The notes beneath the pieces were generated by a model. It did no database searches. It was not told where the DNA came from and saw only the letters and a program-made list of their open reading frames with translations. 64,000 nucleotides of DNA, taken from assembly GCA_024277855.1 (NCBI GenBank), contig JAJRUJ010000075.1, positions 1-64,000 on the forward strand. Reading direction: 5' to 3'. The stretch is from Candidatus Zixiibacteriota bacterium (lineage in GTDB: Bacteria; Zixibacteria; MSB-5A5; WJJR01; JAJRUJ01). Below are positions 1 to 7,509 of the stretch, piece by piece. How positions within the stretch are numbered: position 1 is the first letter of the stretch; each line of letters begins with the position of its first letter. Both the position numbers and the translations under genes were made by a program.

Positions 1-1337
1 GCATACTCGTCATGGCCGAACGGCGGACGGCGAATGGACGGCGACGTGAAGTGGGGATTTCCATCGGGGCGATTCAAATAAACCGGATCGTCGGCCTGCA
101 CGAATGAGGCCCTGATTGCCGCCGTGGGATTGAGGATTCGGACATTCAATGACCATGTGCCGGGAAGATCGGGCCGGCCGGCGGTCAGAGCGGCCATGAT
201 GCTGCGCGGACGCAAGTCGAGGTGGGGGCGGTCAAGCCGTTCATATATATCAGCCACCCCCTGACAAAGCTGAGTGAACAACGAGAGTTTGTGCCATAAG
301 ACTTCCGTAGCTGAGGGACGGCTCTCCGTCTCGCCGAAAAACGACAGGGGCCGCCGACATTCCGCTGCCAACGTCGAGACATGATCGGGAAAGGCAGCAG
401 TAACGGCAGGATGGGCCAGGGGATAGGCCAGATCGTCCCAGCGGCAACCGCCGATCAGGGCAGTACCCTCATCAAAAGAAAAATCGTACAGCGGACGGAT
501 AATCGCGGCAAATTCATGGCCGGAAATCGGATAGAGGAATTTCTCGGCCGGGATCGGCAATGAATCATCACTTCGCCGGGGATAACAGGCCTCACGATTT
601 GGGCAACGACGGCAGGCAAATTGGGTTAGGGAGTCGGCGGCCTCTCCGTCAAGCTGCTCGGACTGGCACAGGTTTGCCCAGTCCCGATATAACCGTGATC
701 CCAATCGGGGCTTTCCCGGGCCTCCGGCAGCCGCCGCAGAATAAAAGACCACCTTCCCGGCATCCTGTGCCGCACAATCAGCACAGTGTAAATAGCGAAC
801 AGTCCCCGACGTGAAAGCCGGAAGACCAAATTTGGCCAACAACGCATCATCCCGGCAATCAGTCATCCAGCCGCCGCAAACGGGACAAACAGGATGGAAG
901 ATTTCCCGGGTTTTTTTACAAAAGGTAACCGGCAACGAGGTAAGCAGCGGGTTGTCGGTTTCGTCGATCGAGATTGCGGAGGCGACCCCGTCAGAATAGT
1001 GCAACGAGGCGAGTGCCCGGGCTTCCTCCTCAAATTGCCTGATTCCTGCGCCTGTCGAATAATCGCGGCCGAAACCGGTGGCCGCGGGTATTTGGGGAAT
1101 ATCGCGTAAGACCTTGACCACCGCGTCGGTAGTTGCACCATTACCTGCTCTTACACGGGCAAGATACGACCGCGAATAGATGCCGCGGTCATCGAAGATA
1201 ATAAACGGATGTTCGACCTGATCGGGCGGGCGATCGGCAGTTTGTGGGTCGATAATCAGGCAAATTGGGGCATCGCCGGTTTCCACTGAAAACAACGTGG
1301 TTGGTGGCGCCGATTTCCCGATCAGGTCTACCGCCAT
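1..1337 (-). CDS. Divergent protein-kinase-like protein with Cys-cluster inserts (C-terminus off the left edge)
   Basis: Reading leftward from an ATG at 1337, the frame stays open to the window edge: 445 codons without a stop. GGGAG lies 6 nt upstream of this ATG, which favours it over the ATG at 1343 that directly abuts the GGGAG. Around residues 58-77 there is an N-lobe-like stretch ending in VVKVL, where Lys75 would be the beta-3 lysine. FEEEARAL at 102-109 could supply the helix-C glutamate. HLDLRPRSI at 372-380 resembles a catalytic loop, with Asp kept but Lys and Asn replaced by Arg and Ser. Between them are cysteine pairs (C151/C154, C185/C188) and a C242-x2-C245-x5-C251 cluster that could bind zinc. 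I do not recognise the family. A pseudokinase or atypical kinase is an inference from these motifs; the open frame is directly seen. Confidence 0.6.
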   Translation of the reverse strand, partial: MAVDLIGKSAPPTTLFSVETGDAPICLIIDPQTADRPPDQVEHPFIIFDDRGIYSRSYLARVRAGNGATTDAVVKVLRDIPQIPAATGFGRDYSTGAGIRQFEEEARALASLHYSDGVASAISIDETDNPLLTSLPVTFCKKTREIFHPVCPVCGGWMTDCRDDALLAKFGLPAFTSGTVRYLHCADCAAQDAGKVVFYSAAAAGGPGKPRLGSRLYRDWANLCQSEQLDGEAADSLTQFACRRCPNREACYPRRSDDSLPIPAEKFLYPISGHEFAAIIRPLYDFSFDEGTALIGGCRWDDLAYPLAHPAVTAAFPDHVSTLAAECRRPLSFFGETESRPSATEVLWHKLSLFTQLCQGVADIYERLDRPHLDLRPRSIMAALTAGRPDLPGTWSLNVRILNPTAAIRASFVQADDPVYLNRPDGNPHFTSPSIRRPPFGHDEY

Positions 1338-1748
1338 CAGCATCTCCCGTTAGACAACTACTGCAAAATATCTTACAAACTGCTGCGGCAAAACACAACT
1401 CATAATACCAATACATGGTCGATCGCCGTATTGTTTACGAATAATGCTCTGCCTTGCGAACTTTTCAACACTCGTGCGCAATTCGACTGTACGGCGGCCT
1501 CCGGCAGTCCTGTTTTGCGGTCGAAACATTACCAACAACCGGCTAACCGGCGTGTATAATTATTTGATGGTAGATTCCGACCGGCGTAATTGATGCGATT
1601 GTCGAACTCCCGGCCTATCGACCGCCGGGGAATTGATTATATTGCGTCGGGGGACGGTAAGCGAAGGCGAATTTGGTTCTTGCATCGGACGTCAACCGGT
1701 GTATTATGCGGGAAATAGTGCTCATGACAAAACCGTAAGGAGGCCCTG
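1338..1748. other. Divergent intergenic region
   Basis: About 410 bases separate the leftward kinase-like gene from the rightward CsgG-like gene. Apart from the candidate promoter at 1680-1707, I see no convincing gene. Short open frames here lack a ribosome-binding site and any family resemblance. It probably holds both promoters. Confidence 0.5.
1680..1707 (+). promoter_or_regulatory. Candidate sigma70-type promoter of the CsgG-like gene
   Basis: TTGCAT at 1680-1685 and TATTAT at 1702-1707 are separated by 16 bases. They lie about 40 bases upstream of the ATG at 1749, which has an AAGGAGG box at 1737-1743. Pattern match only. Confidence 0.45.
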
Positions 1749-2741
1749 ATGCGAAAAACGATCTTGTCCCTGCTTGTCGCAGCGTTGTTGTTGGCCGTGT
1801 GCGTGCCGGTACAGGCGGGGGTGGATGAGAGTCTCGCCAAAGCGAAGGATTTGTACTCTCAGGCAGAATTTTTTAAGGCGATTGAACTGCTGATCACCAC
1901 CATTGAAAGCGCCGAACTCGAACCGATACAGGCCCAGAAGGCCTACCTGTTGCTGGCCAAGTGCTTCTATGCCAAGGAAAGCCAGAACGAGGCGGAACAG
2001 TGGCTGGGCAAATTGCGGGCTAACTACCCCTGTCTGGAAATCGACGCAAGGAAGAACCACCCGAATTTCATGAAATTATGGTATTCGGTGGCCCAGGACT
2101 CGCTGTGTGAACGCAAAGACCCCGGTATCAAATATATTGCCGTCGTTGATTTTCGGAACAATTCGACTGTCGACCACGACAAATGGGACCCGATGCAGTA
2201 TGGAATGGCCGACATCCTGATCGCCGATTTGAAGGGCCTGACCAACTTGCGCGTGGTCGACCGCGAACGTGTACAGATGATTCTCGATGAAATTCAGATT
2301 CAGCAGACTGATTATTTTGAAGAGAGTACTGCTGTGCGAGTGGGGAAGATGCTCGGCGTGCATGTATTCGTGATGGGGTCATTCATGCAGCTGGACAAAA
2401 ATACGATCATGATTACCCCCAAACTGGTTAAAACCGAAACCGGGGAAATCCTCCACTCGGAAACAATTAAAGGCAAACCAAAAGAATTGATGACCTTGCT
2501 CAGCCAAACCGCTGCCAAGATCTCCTCCTGGCTCGATCTGACCATTACCGAGGAGGAAAAGAAAGTTCTCCATGGCAGCAAGTCCGAATCGCTGGAAGCG
2601 GCGCTGGCTTATGCGCGCGGGGTGAATTTGGAAGACGAAGAAAAATACGCTGACGCGAGTAAAGAATACGAAAAAGCATTAAAAGCCGACTCGTCATACT
2701 CCCTGGCCCGGGAACGGCTTGACGCGCTGGCGATGAAATAA
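1749..2741 (+). CDS. Secreted CsgG/FlgO-like protein with TPR segments
   Basis: A 330-residue protein with a signal peptide (charged MRK, a hydrophobic stretch to about residue 20, then VQAG). Residues 27-95 look like TPR helices. Residues 127-260 carry a CsgG/FlgO-type domain: IAVVDFRNN, then DILIADLKGLTNLRVVDRE and a VFVMGSF strand. A last TPR-like pair occupies the C-terminus. CsgG-like domains sit in the periplasm or outer membrane and often take part in assembly or export, but the substrate cannot be told here. The AAGGAGG box 5 nt upstream fixes the start. The gene stands alone and is followed by a strong terminator. There is no lipobox cysteine, unlike classical CsgG. Confidence 0.8.
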   Translation: MRKTILSLLVAALLLAVCVPVQAGVDESLAKAKDLYSQAEFFKAIELLITTIESAELEPIQAQKAYLLLAKCFYAKESQNEAEQWLGKLRANYPCLEIDARKNHPNFMKLWYSVAQDSLCERKDPGIKYIAVVDFRNNSTVDHDKWDPMQYGMADILIADLKGLTNLRVVDRERVQMILDEIQIQQTDYFEESTAVRVGKMLGVHVFVMGSFMQLDKNTIMITPKLVKTETGEILHSETIKGKPKELMTLLSQTAAKISSWLDLTITEEEKKVLHGSKSESLEAALAYARGVNLEDEEKYADASKEYEKALKADSSYSLARERLDALAMK

Positions 2742-2769
2742 ATTTCAATTTCGACAGGTTTTTTCAGGG

Positions 2770-2808
2770 AATGCCGTCTTGCGACCCGCGAGACGGCATT
2801 TCTTTTTT
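2770..2808 (+). terminator. Rho-independent terminator after the CsgG-like gene
   Basis: A ten-base perfect stem (AATGCCGTCT, 2770-2779, with AGACGGCATT, 2791-2800) has an 11-base loop and is followed by TCTTTTTTG. Confidence 0.85.
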
Positions 2809-2951
2809 GCCGGACGGCGATTGAGTCAGGCCCAGATTTGTCGATACTACAGAGTGTAATAGTCGTCACAGCCCAAAACCGAAAAAAATTGCCTCGGCGG
2901 GCTGAATGTAGTATTAATGTGCTGCTCGGTACCGGCTTGGAGGATTGGTAC

Positions 2952-3296
2952 ATGCCTATTTGTCCTGTATGTAAATATGAATATCACGACGGCCGGGATG
3001 AATGTATCGATTGCGGCGTGGCGTTGGTCGATCACCTCAGCGACGAGGACCAGCAAAATATCGACGGGATCACCTATGTCCCATTTCGTTCTTTTGAAGA
3101 CCGTCTCCAGGCCGAGATTGCAATCGAGGCACTGGCCAATGACGGGATTCCTTCCATCATTAAATCTGATGACGCCTATAGTTTTGCTGAAGCCGGTGTC
3201 ATGCTCTGGGTGGCCGAAGATTCACTCGACCTTGCTGAAGAAATCGCCGACCACCTGCTCGATACCAGCCGGCCCCCTTCGGCCGACCGTTCTTAG
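2952..3296 (+). CDS. Zinc-ribbon protein with DUF2007 domain
   Basis: A 114-residue protein. The start at 2952 is chosen because GGAGG (2939-2943) lies 8 nt upstream and the protein then opens directly with a zinc ribbon: C4-x2-C7 and C18-x2-C21. Residues 45-105 match the DUF2007 'putative signal transducing protein' pattern: an R-x-EAE-like helix (LQAEIAIEALANDGIP) followed by VMLWVAEDSLDLAEEIADHL. The frame stays open further upstream, but that extension has no binding site. The family is small, cytosolic and of uncertain function, with a proposed ligand- or protein-binding ferredoxin-like fold. It is flanked by a terminator upstream and a DUF2953 gene downstream. Confidence 0.75.
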   Translation: MPICPVCKYEYHDGRDECIDCGVALVDHLSDEDQQNIDGITYVPFRSFEDRLQAEIAIEALANDGIPSIIKSDDAYSFAEAGVMLWVAEDSLDLAEEIADHLLDTSRPPSADRS

Positions 3297-3410
3297 CCAC
3301 AACTTCGTTGATACTCTTTGACTTTTATTGTTCTTTTACCCCGCCGGTTTGGTTTCCATTTTCCACGCCGATCTACTATCCTGTAGGGACGTATAAATCC
3401 CGGAGGGCGA

Positions 3411-4082
3411 ATGTTCTGGTTTGGCTTGACAATCGGTGCGCTTATGGTGTTGGCAATAGTCATGTTGGCAACGCCGATCAAACTGCGCGCGACCTGGTCG
3501 GGCGATACCCAAAAAGTCGTTATTCGCTATCTTGGTTTCGGCCGGACCACCGATTTTCTCGGCAAGACCCGGACATTCGATTGGCTCGGCCTGCGGCTCT
3601 CCGAAAAACCGGCCGGACCGATCACAAAGCAAAAAAAGAAGCCCAAACCGGCAAAGGAAAAAGTGAAAAAGAAAAAACCCGAGCAAAAGCCAATCCCGGC
3701 CGGAGTGCGCCTGAGAATACTGGTCGCTCATCGGCGGACTCTGGCCGATACGTTGAAACGTGTTTTCGGTTACCTGCGGCGGTTGGTGCTTTGTCCCGAA
3801 CTACGTCTGGCAAAATTGGATGTTACCGGCGGCGCGGCCAATCCGGCGCTGACCGGGATATATTACGGCTGGTTCGCTTCCCTGCAACCGGCGTTAAACA
3901 CCGAGCGGGTGCGAATCAATTGGCAGCCCGATTTCGCCCGGCCCGGTTTTACCGCACAATTCGACGGCAGCATCTGGCTACGGCCCTGGCACCCGGTACG
4001 TCACACCGCGGGGTTGGCCATCCACCTGCCGAAACGAGGGCTGTATCGGTTGTATAAAGCAATGAAAAACAAGGAGGGGTGA
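3411..4082 (+). CDS. DUF2953 membrane-anchored protein (YtfI-like)
   Basis: A 223-residue protein with one N-terminal membrane helix (about residues 4-22) followed by KLRATWSGD and a strand-rich region typical of DUF2953. A lysine-rich linker lies at residues 65-95. The protein is probably tethered to the inner membrane. CGGAGGG immediately precedes the ATG. Its stop overlaps the next start (TGATG at 4080-4084), so it is translationally coupled to the YtfJ-like gene. In Bacillus the ytfI-ytfJ pair has the same order and is linked to sporulation. Nothing here suggests a spore former, so the pair must have another role. The molecular function is unknown. Confidence 0.75.
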   Translation: MFWFGLTIGALMVLAIVMLATPIKLRATWSGDTQKVVIRYLGFGRTTDFLGKTRTFDWLGLRLSEKPAGPITKQKKKPKPAKEKVKKKKPEQKPIPAGVRLRILVAHRRTLADTLKRVFGYLRRLVLCPELRLAKLDVTGGAANPALTGIYYGWFASLQPALNTERVRINWQPDFARPGFTAQFDGSIWLRPWHPVRHTAGLAIHLPKRGLYRLYKAMKNKEG

Positions 4083-4459
4083 TGCCCAACAACATTATGG
4101 AAATGCTTTCGGCGATTGTCGGGGAAATCAAGACCATCGCCAAGTCCGAGACGATCATCGGCGAACCGGTGACCCTGGGCGATAAAACCGTTGTGCCGTT
4201 GGTGAAAATTTCTGCCGGGTTCGGCGCTGGTGGCGGCGAGGGCACCGACGATCAAAAACGTTCCGGGTTCGGCGGCGGCGGCGGCGGCGGGGTCATGATT
4301 GAACCGGCGGCTTTTCTGGTAATCGACGGTGACAAAGTATCATTGCTCCCGGCCAAATCGCAGAAGATCGAAAAGATTTTCGAGGCGGTCCCGGACATCC
4401 TGGAAAAAATCGGCAAGCTCATGCCCAAAGGGAAAAAAGACGACCAGTCTGACGGGTAG
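4082..4459 (+). CDS. YtfJ/GerW family protein
   Basis: A 125-residue protein opening with NIMEMLSAIVGEIKTIAKSE and then VIGEP-like and GDKTVVPLVKISAGFGAGGGEG segments. These match the YtfJ (GerW) family, including the Gly-rich turn and the following IEPAAFLVI-type strand. AAGGAGG at 4071-4077 serves this start, and the gene is coupled by overlap to the DUF2953 gene. A perfect (GGC)6 tract at 4271-4290 encodes the poly-Gly loop; because it is a triplet repeat, slippage would change loop length without a frameshift. In Bacillus, GerW affects spore germination. The family is widespread in non-sporulating bacteria, where its role is unknown. Confidence 0.8.
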   Translation: MPNNIMEMLSAIVGEIKTIAKSETIIGEPVTLGDKTVVPLVKISAGFGAGGGEGTDDQKRSGFGGGGGGGVMIEPAAFLVIDGDKVSLLPAKSQKIEKIFEAVPDILEKIGKLMPKGKKDDQSDG

Positions 4460-4605
4460 ACCTCTTTACCCAACGAATATATAATGGTGGGCACTGTCGC
4501 CCTACTCTGCTCAGCGGAGATCGGGACGGGATCGGCACATTTGACATGGCGGGGTTTTTTCAACGCGCGACATAACGTGGGATTCAGCACCCATTTGTAC
4601 CGGTG

Positions 4606-5229
4606 TTACTCATGTTTTTTCCGCCGCAGCAGCCGCAAAATCCACTCTGTCTTTTTCGTGTTCTCAATCTGCGGCCATTTATCGGCCAGCGGTCGGTAAG
4701 CGGCAAGTACCCCAAACGCCACACCGCCGCCGAGCAGCCAGCCCGCCAGGATATCACCCGGATAGTGAATGCCGATATACACCCGCGAATACGAAATCAA
4801 CACCGACAACCCGATCAACTCCCAGCGGATTTTTCGGTACCGCGCCCCAAAAAATATCGCCGCGGCCATCGTGTTGACCGCGTGCGATGACGGAAACGCT
4901 TTCGAATTCCCGCAACCGGTCAGCACCCGAATTCCCTCGATCTCATGGCAGGGCCGCAATCGCCCGAAAAGGTCTTTAAGCACACTCGACGAGAGTTGAT
5001 CCGCAATCGTCAGCAACACTATTCCAACCAACACAGTCGTCAGACCGTACCGCCCGCCGAAGATCGCGATTCCGGCCAGCGCCAGAATAATCGGTATCCG
5101 CCAGAAATCGATGCTGGTAATCACCGGCATCACCGCATCAAACAGCGGATTGGCCAGCGTGGTATTGAAGAATCTGAGGAGGGTAATATCCCACGAAACA
5201 AAAAATGGAGCCACGACCGAACAGATCAT
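4606..5229 (-). CDS. PAP2-family membrane phosphatase
   Basis: A 207-residue protein with about five membrane helices and all three PAP2 signatures: KDLFGRLRP (residues 85-93), PSSHAVN (about 114-120) and SRVYIGIHYPGD (about 145-156). The histidines of motifs 2 and 3 are the expected catalytic pair. Family members dephosphorylate lipid phosphates such as undecaprenyl pyrophosphate or phosphatidylglycerol phosphate at the membrane. The substrate is not set by the sequence, and undecaprenyl pyrophosphate recycling is one good guess. The start overlaps the stop of the upstream YigZ-like gene (ATGA), indicating one transcript. The C-terminus is basic (RRKKHE). Confidence 0.85.
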   Translation of the reverse strand: MICSVVAPFFVSWDITLLRFFNTTLANPLFDAVMPVITSIDFWRIPIILALAGIAIFGGRYGLTTVLVGIVLLTIADQLSSSVLKDLFGRLRPCHEIEGIRVLTGCGNSKAFPSSHAVNTMAAAIFFGARYRKIRWELIGLSVLISYSRVYIGIHYPGDILAGWLLGGGVAFGVLAAYRPLADKWPQIENTKKTEWILRLLRRKKHE

Positions 5230-5900
5230 CGCACACTCACGCCTGACTGCTTAATCTCGACCAAACCGCGCGCGGCATCAAAAAGCCGATCATGAAAATG
5301 CCGGCCGTCGCCCCGTCGCACCGCAACTTCCATCCGCACCCGGCTGCCAAAATCGGTCGAGGTGACCAGGCCGTCATACTCGCCGATCACCCGGTAAATT
5401 ACCCCGGTCAGGCTGTGCTCAAAGCGTAATGTATAAACCGAACTGACCACCCGCGAGATCAACGTCACCTCGTTGACGGCCATCTCGGTCGCTTCATGGT
5501 AGGCGCGTTTCAGACCACCGGTGCCCAGCTTCGTCCCGCCAAACCAGCGCGTGACAACACCGACCACATCCCAAACACCCTTCGACTGCAGGACCTCCAA
5601 AATCGGCCGGCCGGCTGTGCCGGCGGGTTCACCGGCATCGGAGGATTGCTCGATTTGGTCGTCGGCGTAACCGATGCGCATTGCATAACAGTGGTGGCTG
5701 GCGTCATGGTATTTCTTGCGAACCTGCTCGAGGACATTTTTGGCCACTTCGGGAGTCGACGCCGGACAGACCATCGCAATAAACCGCGATCCCTGCACGG
5801 TTAATACCGCGTTGCATGAGCGGCCCAGGGTCAGATACCGGTCGGTATCGGTCTTTTGCTGATTACTGGTCATCGACATTTTCCCGGCTGTCGTATCCAT
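5226..5900 (-). CDS. yigZ: YigZ/IMPACT family protein
   Basis: A 224-residue protein. The start at 5900 is favoured by AAGAGGA just upstream, although the frame opens earlier. The N-terminal UPF0029 (IMPACT) domain shows SRFIAMVCP, then DASHHCYAMRIG, SSDAGEPAGTAGRPIL and GVVTRWFGGTKLGTGGL, all hallmarks of the family. A smaller ferredoxin-like domain (DUF1949) follows at about residues 145-215. The family is linked to translation or stress regulation in eukaryotes; the bacterial role is unsettled. It overlaps the PAP2 gene by 4 nt. Confidence 0.88.
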   Translation of the reverse strand: MDTTAGKMSMTSNQQKTDTDRYLTLGRSCNAVLTVQGSRFIAMVCPASTPEVAKNVLEQVRKKYHDASHHCYAMRIGYADDQIEQSSDAGEPAGTAGRPILEVLQSKGVWDVVGVVTRWFGGTKLGTGGLKRAYHEATEMAVNEVTLISRVVSSVYTLRFEHSLTGVIYRVIGEYDGLVTSTDFGSRVRMEVAVRRGDGRHFHDRLFDAARGLVEIKQSGVSVR

Positions 5901-6108
5901 ATTCCTCTTATCGACATCCCAGGCAAAATACAACCCTTGTCGAGCGGCACAAGTCCAATCCGGAAAAAGATTTGCTTTACCGCTAAACGGCGGCGGCGGC
6001 CAAACCGATAGGAAACTATAGGGCCGTCCCGGTCAGCTATGTCTCAATCCGGTCGGCAAAAATAACTTCGGAGAAAAAGTCCCGGACAACACCGAGGAGG
6101 ATATCAAC

Positions 6109-6963
6109 ATGAACACACCGACCGTTAAAATACGGCGGATTCTGCTTCTATCGACTGCGCTGATCTCTCTGGTTCTGGCCGGAGGGGGCTGCTCGGATAA
6201 CACCTCGACCACTGAAATTGCGGCTTCGGTTAATACCGCGCCGGTGATTCGTTCGGTGTCGGCCTCCCCCAGCGCCGTCACCCGTGGCGGCAGTTCACAG
6301 ATTCAGGTTTTCGCCGACGACGCGGAAAATGATGAGTTGGAGTATACCTATAGTATCGAGGGCGGCACCATCGATGCCGACGGCGCGCAGGCCACCTGGA
6401 CTGCTCCGGCAACCGAGGGAAAATATATCCTGACGGTCAAAATCTCCGACGGCCGGACTACCACCGAGGCCTGGGTAACGTTGTTTGTTTTTATCCCGCT
6501 GACTACAATCAACGGCACGCTCACCTTGAATGGAGCTGCAAGCGGCGATTTGCATCAGACACGGGTCTATTTGCGGGCGGGCGCGACCGCGCGGGAAAAC
6601 GATCAACTCATTCGCCGGGTACCGACAGCCGGGTCCGGCAGACAGGTGGAATTCACCATCGATAAAGTCACTCCCGGCCGGTATTACCTGGAGGCCTGGC
6701 GCGATCTGAATGGCGACGGTTTAATCGGCGACGGCGATTATTACGGCTATTTTGGCGATGCGGCCCGCCCGGGGGACAATCCGCCCCCGTTGACGATTGC
6801 CGAAGGCGAAACCAGATTCGTTAATCTGAGTATGAGTTTGCTCGCGGCGGGAAATAATTGGGATGACCAGGGCGGCGACGACGGACGGCCGGGTCGCCCC
6901 GGCGATAACCGCAACAAATTCGGCGACAACGATGCGGGTATCGCCGAAGACACACCGTATTAA
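6109..6963 (+). CDS. Lipoprotein with Ig-like and carboxypeptidase-regulatory-like domains
   Basis: A 284-residue protein with a lipoprotein signal: hydrophobic residues 13-24, then LAGGGC (lipobox Cys at about 27). Residues 40-125 resemble a PKD/Ig-like domain (NTAPVIRSVSASP...), and residues 130-230 a beta-sandwich of the carboxypeptidase-regulatory type containing DLNGDGLIGDGDYYG, a calcium-loop-like stretch. The C-terminal 45 residues are rich in Gly, Asp and Arg and probably disordered. GAGGAGG at 6094-6100 sets the start. The gene is monocistronic, with a terminator just downstream. It probably sits on the outer membrane; the specific function is unknown. Confidence 0.75.
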   Translation: MNTPTVKIRRILLLSTALISLVLAGGGCSDNTSTTEIAASVNTAPVIRSVSASPSAVTRGGSSQIQVFADDAENDELEYTYSIEGGTIDADGAQATWTAPATEGKYILTVKISDGRTTTEAWVTLFVFIPLTTINGTLTLNGAASGDLHQTRVYLRAGATARENDQLIRRVPTAGSGRQVEFTIDKVTPGRYYLEAWRDLNGDGLIGDGDYYGYFGDAARPGDNPPPLTIAEGETRFVNLSMSLLAAGNNWDDQGGDDGRPGRPGDNRNKFGDNDAGIAEDTPY

Positions 6964-7013
6964 AGATTTTGCAGGCACGCGCGCCAGGGACGGCAACGTG
7001 TTTTGCATAGACC

Positions 7014-7046
7014 AACGGCGGTGGCTCCCCACCGCCGTTTTTTTTC
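7014..7046 (+). terminator. Rho-independent terminator after the lipoprotein gene
   Basis: The stem AACGGCGGTGG pairs with CCACCGCCGTT across a four-base loop (7025-7028). It is followed by a run of eight T from 7038. Confidence 0.9.
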
Positions 7047-7055
7047 TGCGGCAGA

Positions 7056-7375
7056 CTACTTGACCAGCATCGCCTTCCTGGTGCAGACATATCCAGCGGT
7101 CGTCAGGCGATAGAAGTAAATCCCCGAAGCAACTGAATTTCCCTGAGAATCATGGCCGTCCCAGGTGACGGTGTACACTCCCGGTGATCGGTAATCGTCG
7201 ACCAGAACGCGGACGCCGGTGCCGCACCGGCAGAAAGATATATGAGCAAGATGACGACAAGCAGGGCCGACTGAAACATCACCCGGCACATGCCCATATT
7301 CAGCCGAGGGGACGCTCGCGTGGCCAACACGATATCAGGATGTTTCTCGTCCATGGCATTCACCATTAGTACCAT
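7056..7375 (-). pseudogene. Remnant of a secreted protein: signal peptide and FlgD-like C-terminal domain in different frames
   Basis: Reading leftward from about 7375, one frame encodes a signal peptide ending in GAAPASAF. From about 7225 the next frame encodes GVRVLVDDYRSPGVYTVTWDG followed by SGIYFYRL and a final KAMLVK. The second part is a FlgD-Ig-like C-terminal sorting domain, normally found at the end of large secreted proteins in FCB-group bacteria. The whole passenger is missing and the two parts are out of frame, so this looks like an internal deletion plus frameshift. A single-base sequencing error could restore the frame but not the missing passenger. Confidence 0.65.
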
Positions 7376-7509
7376 GCAGTACAGATAAAACTATTATTGT
7401 ATAAGATAAGTCAAAAATCTGGATTCCCAAGTGCTATTGTTCCGAGTGGAACGGCGATAGGCATGGATAGAGGATAAAACTTCAAGAAAAATCGATACAG
7501 AGCAGGTCG

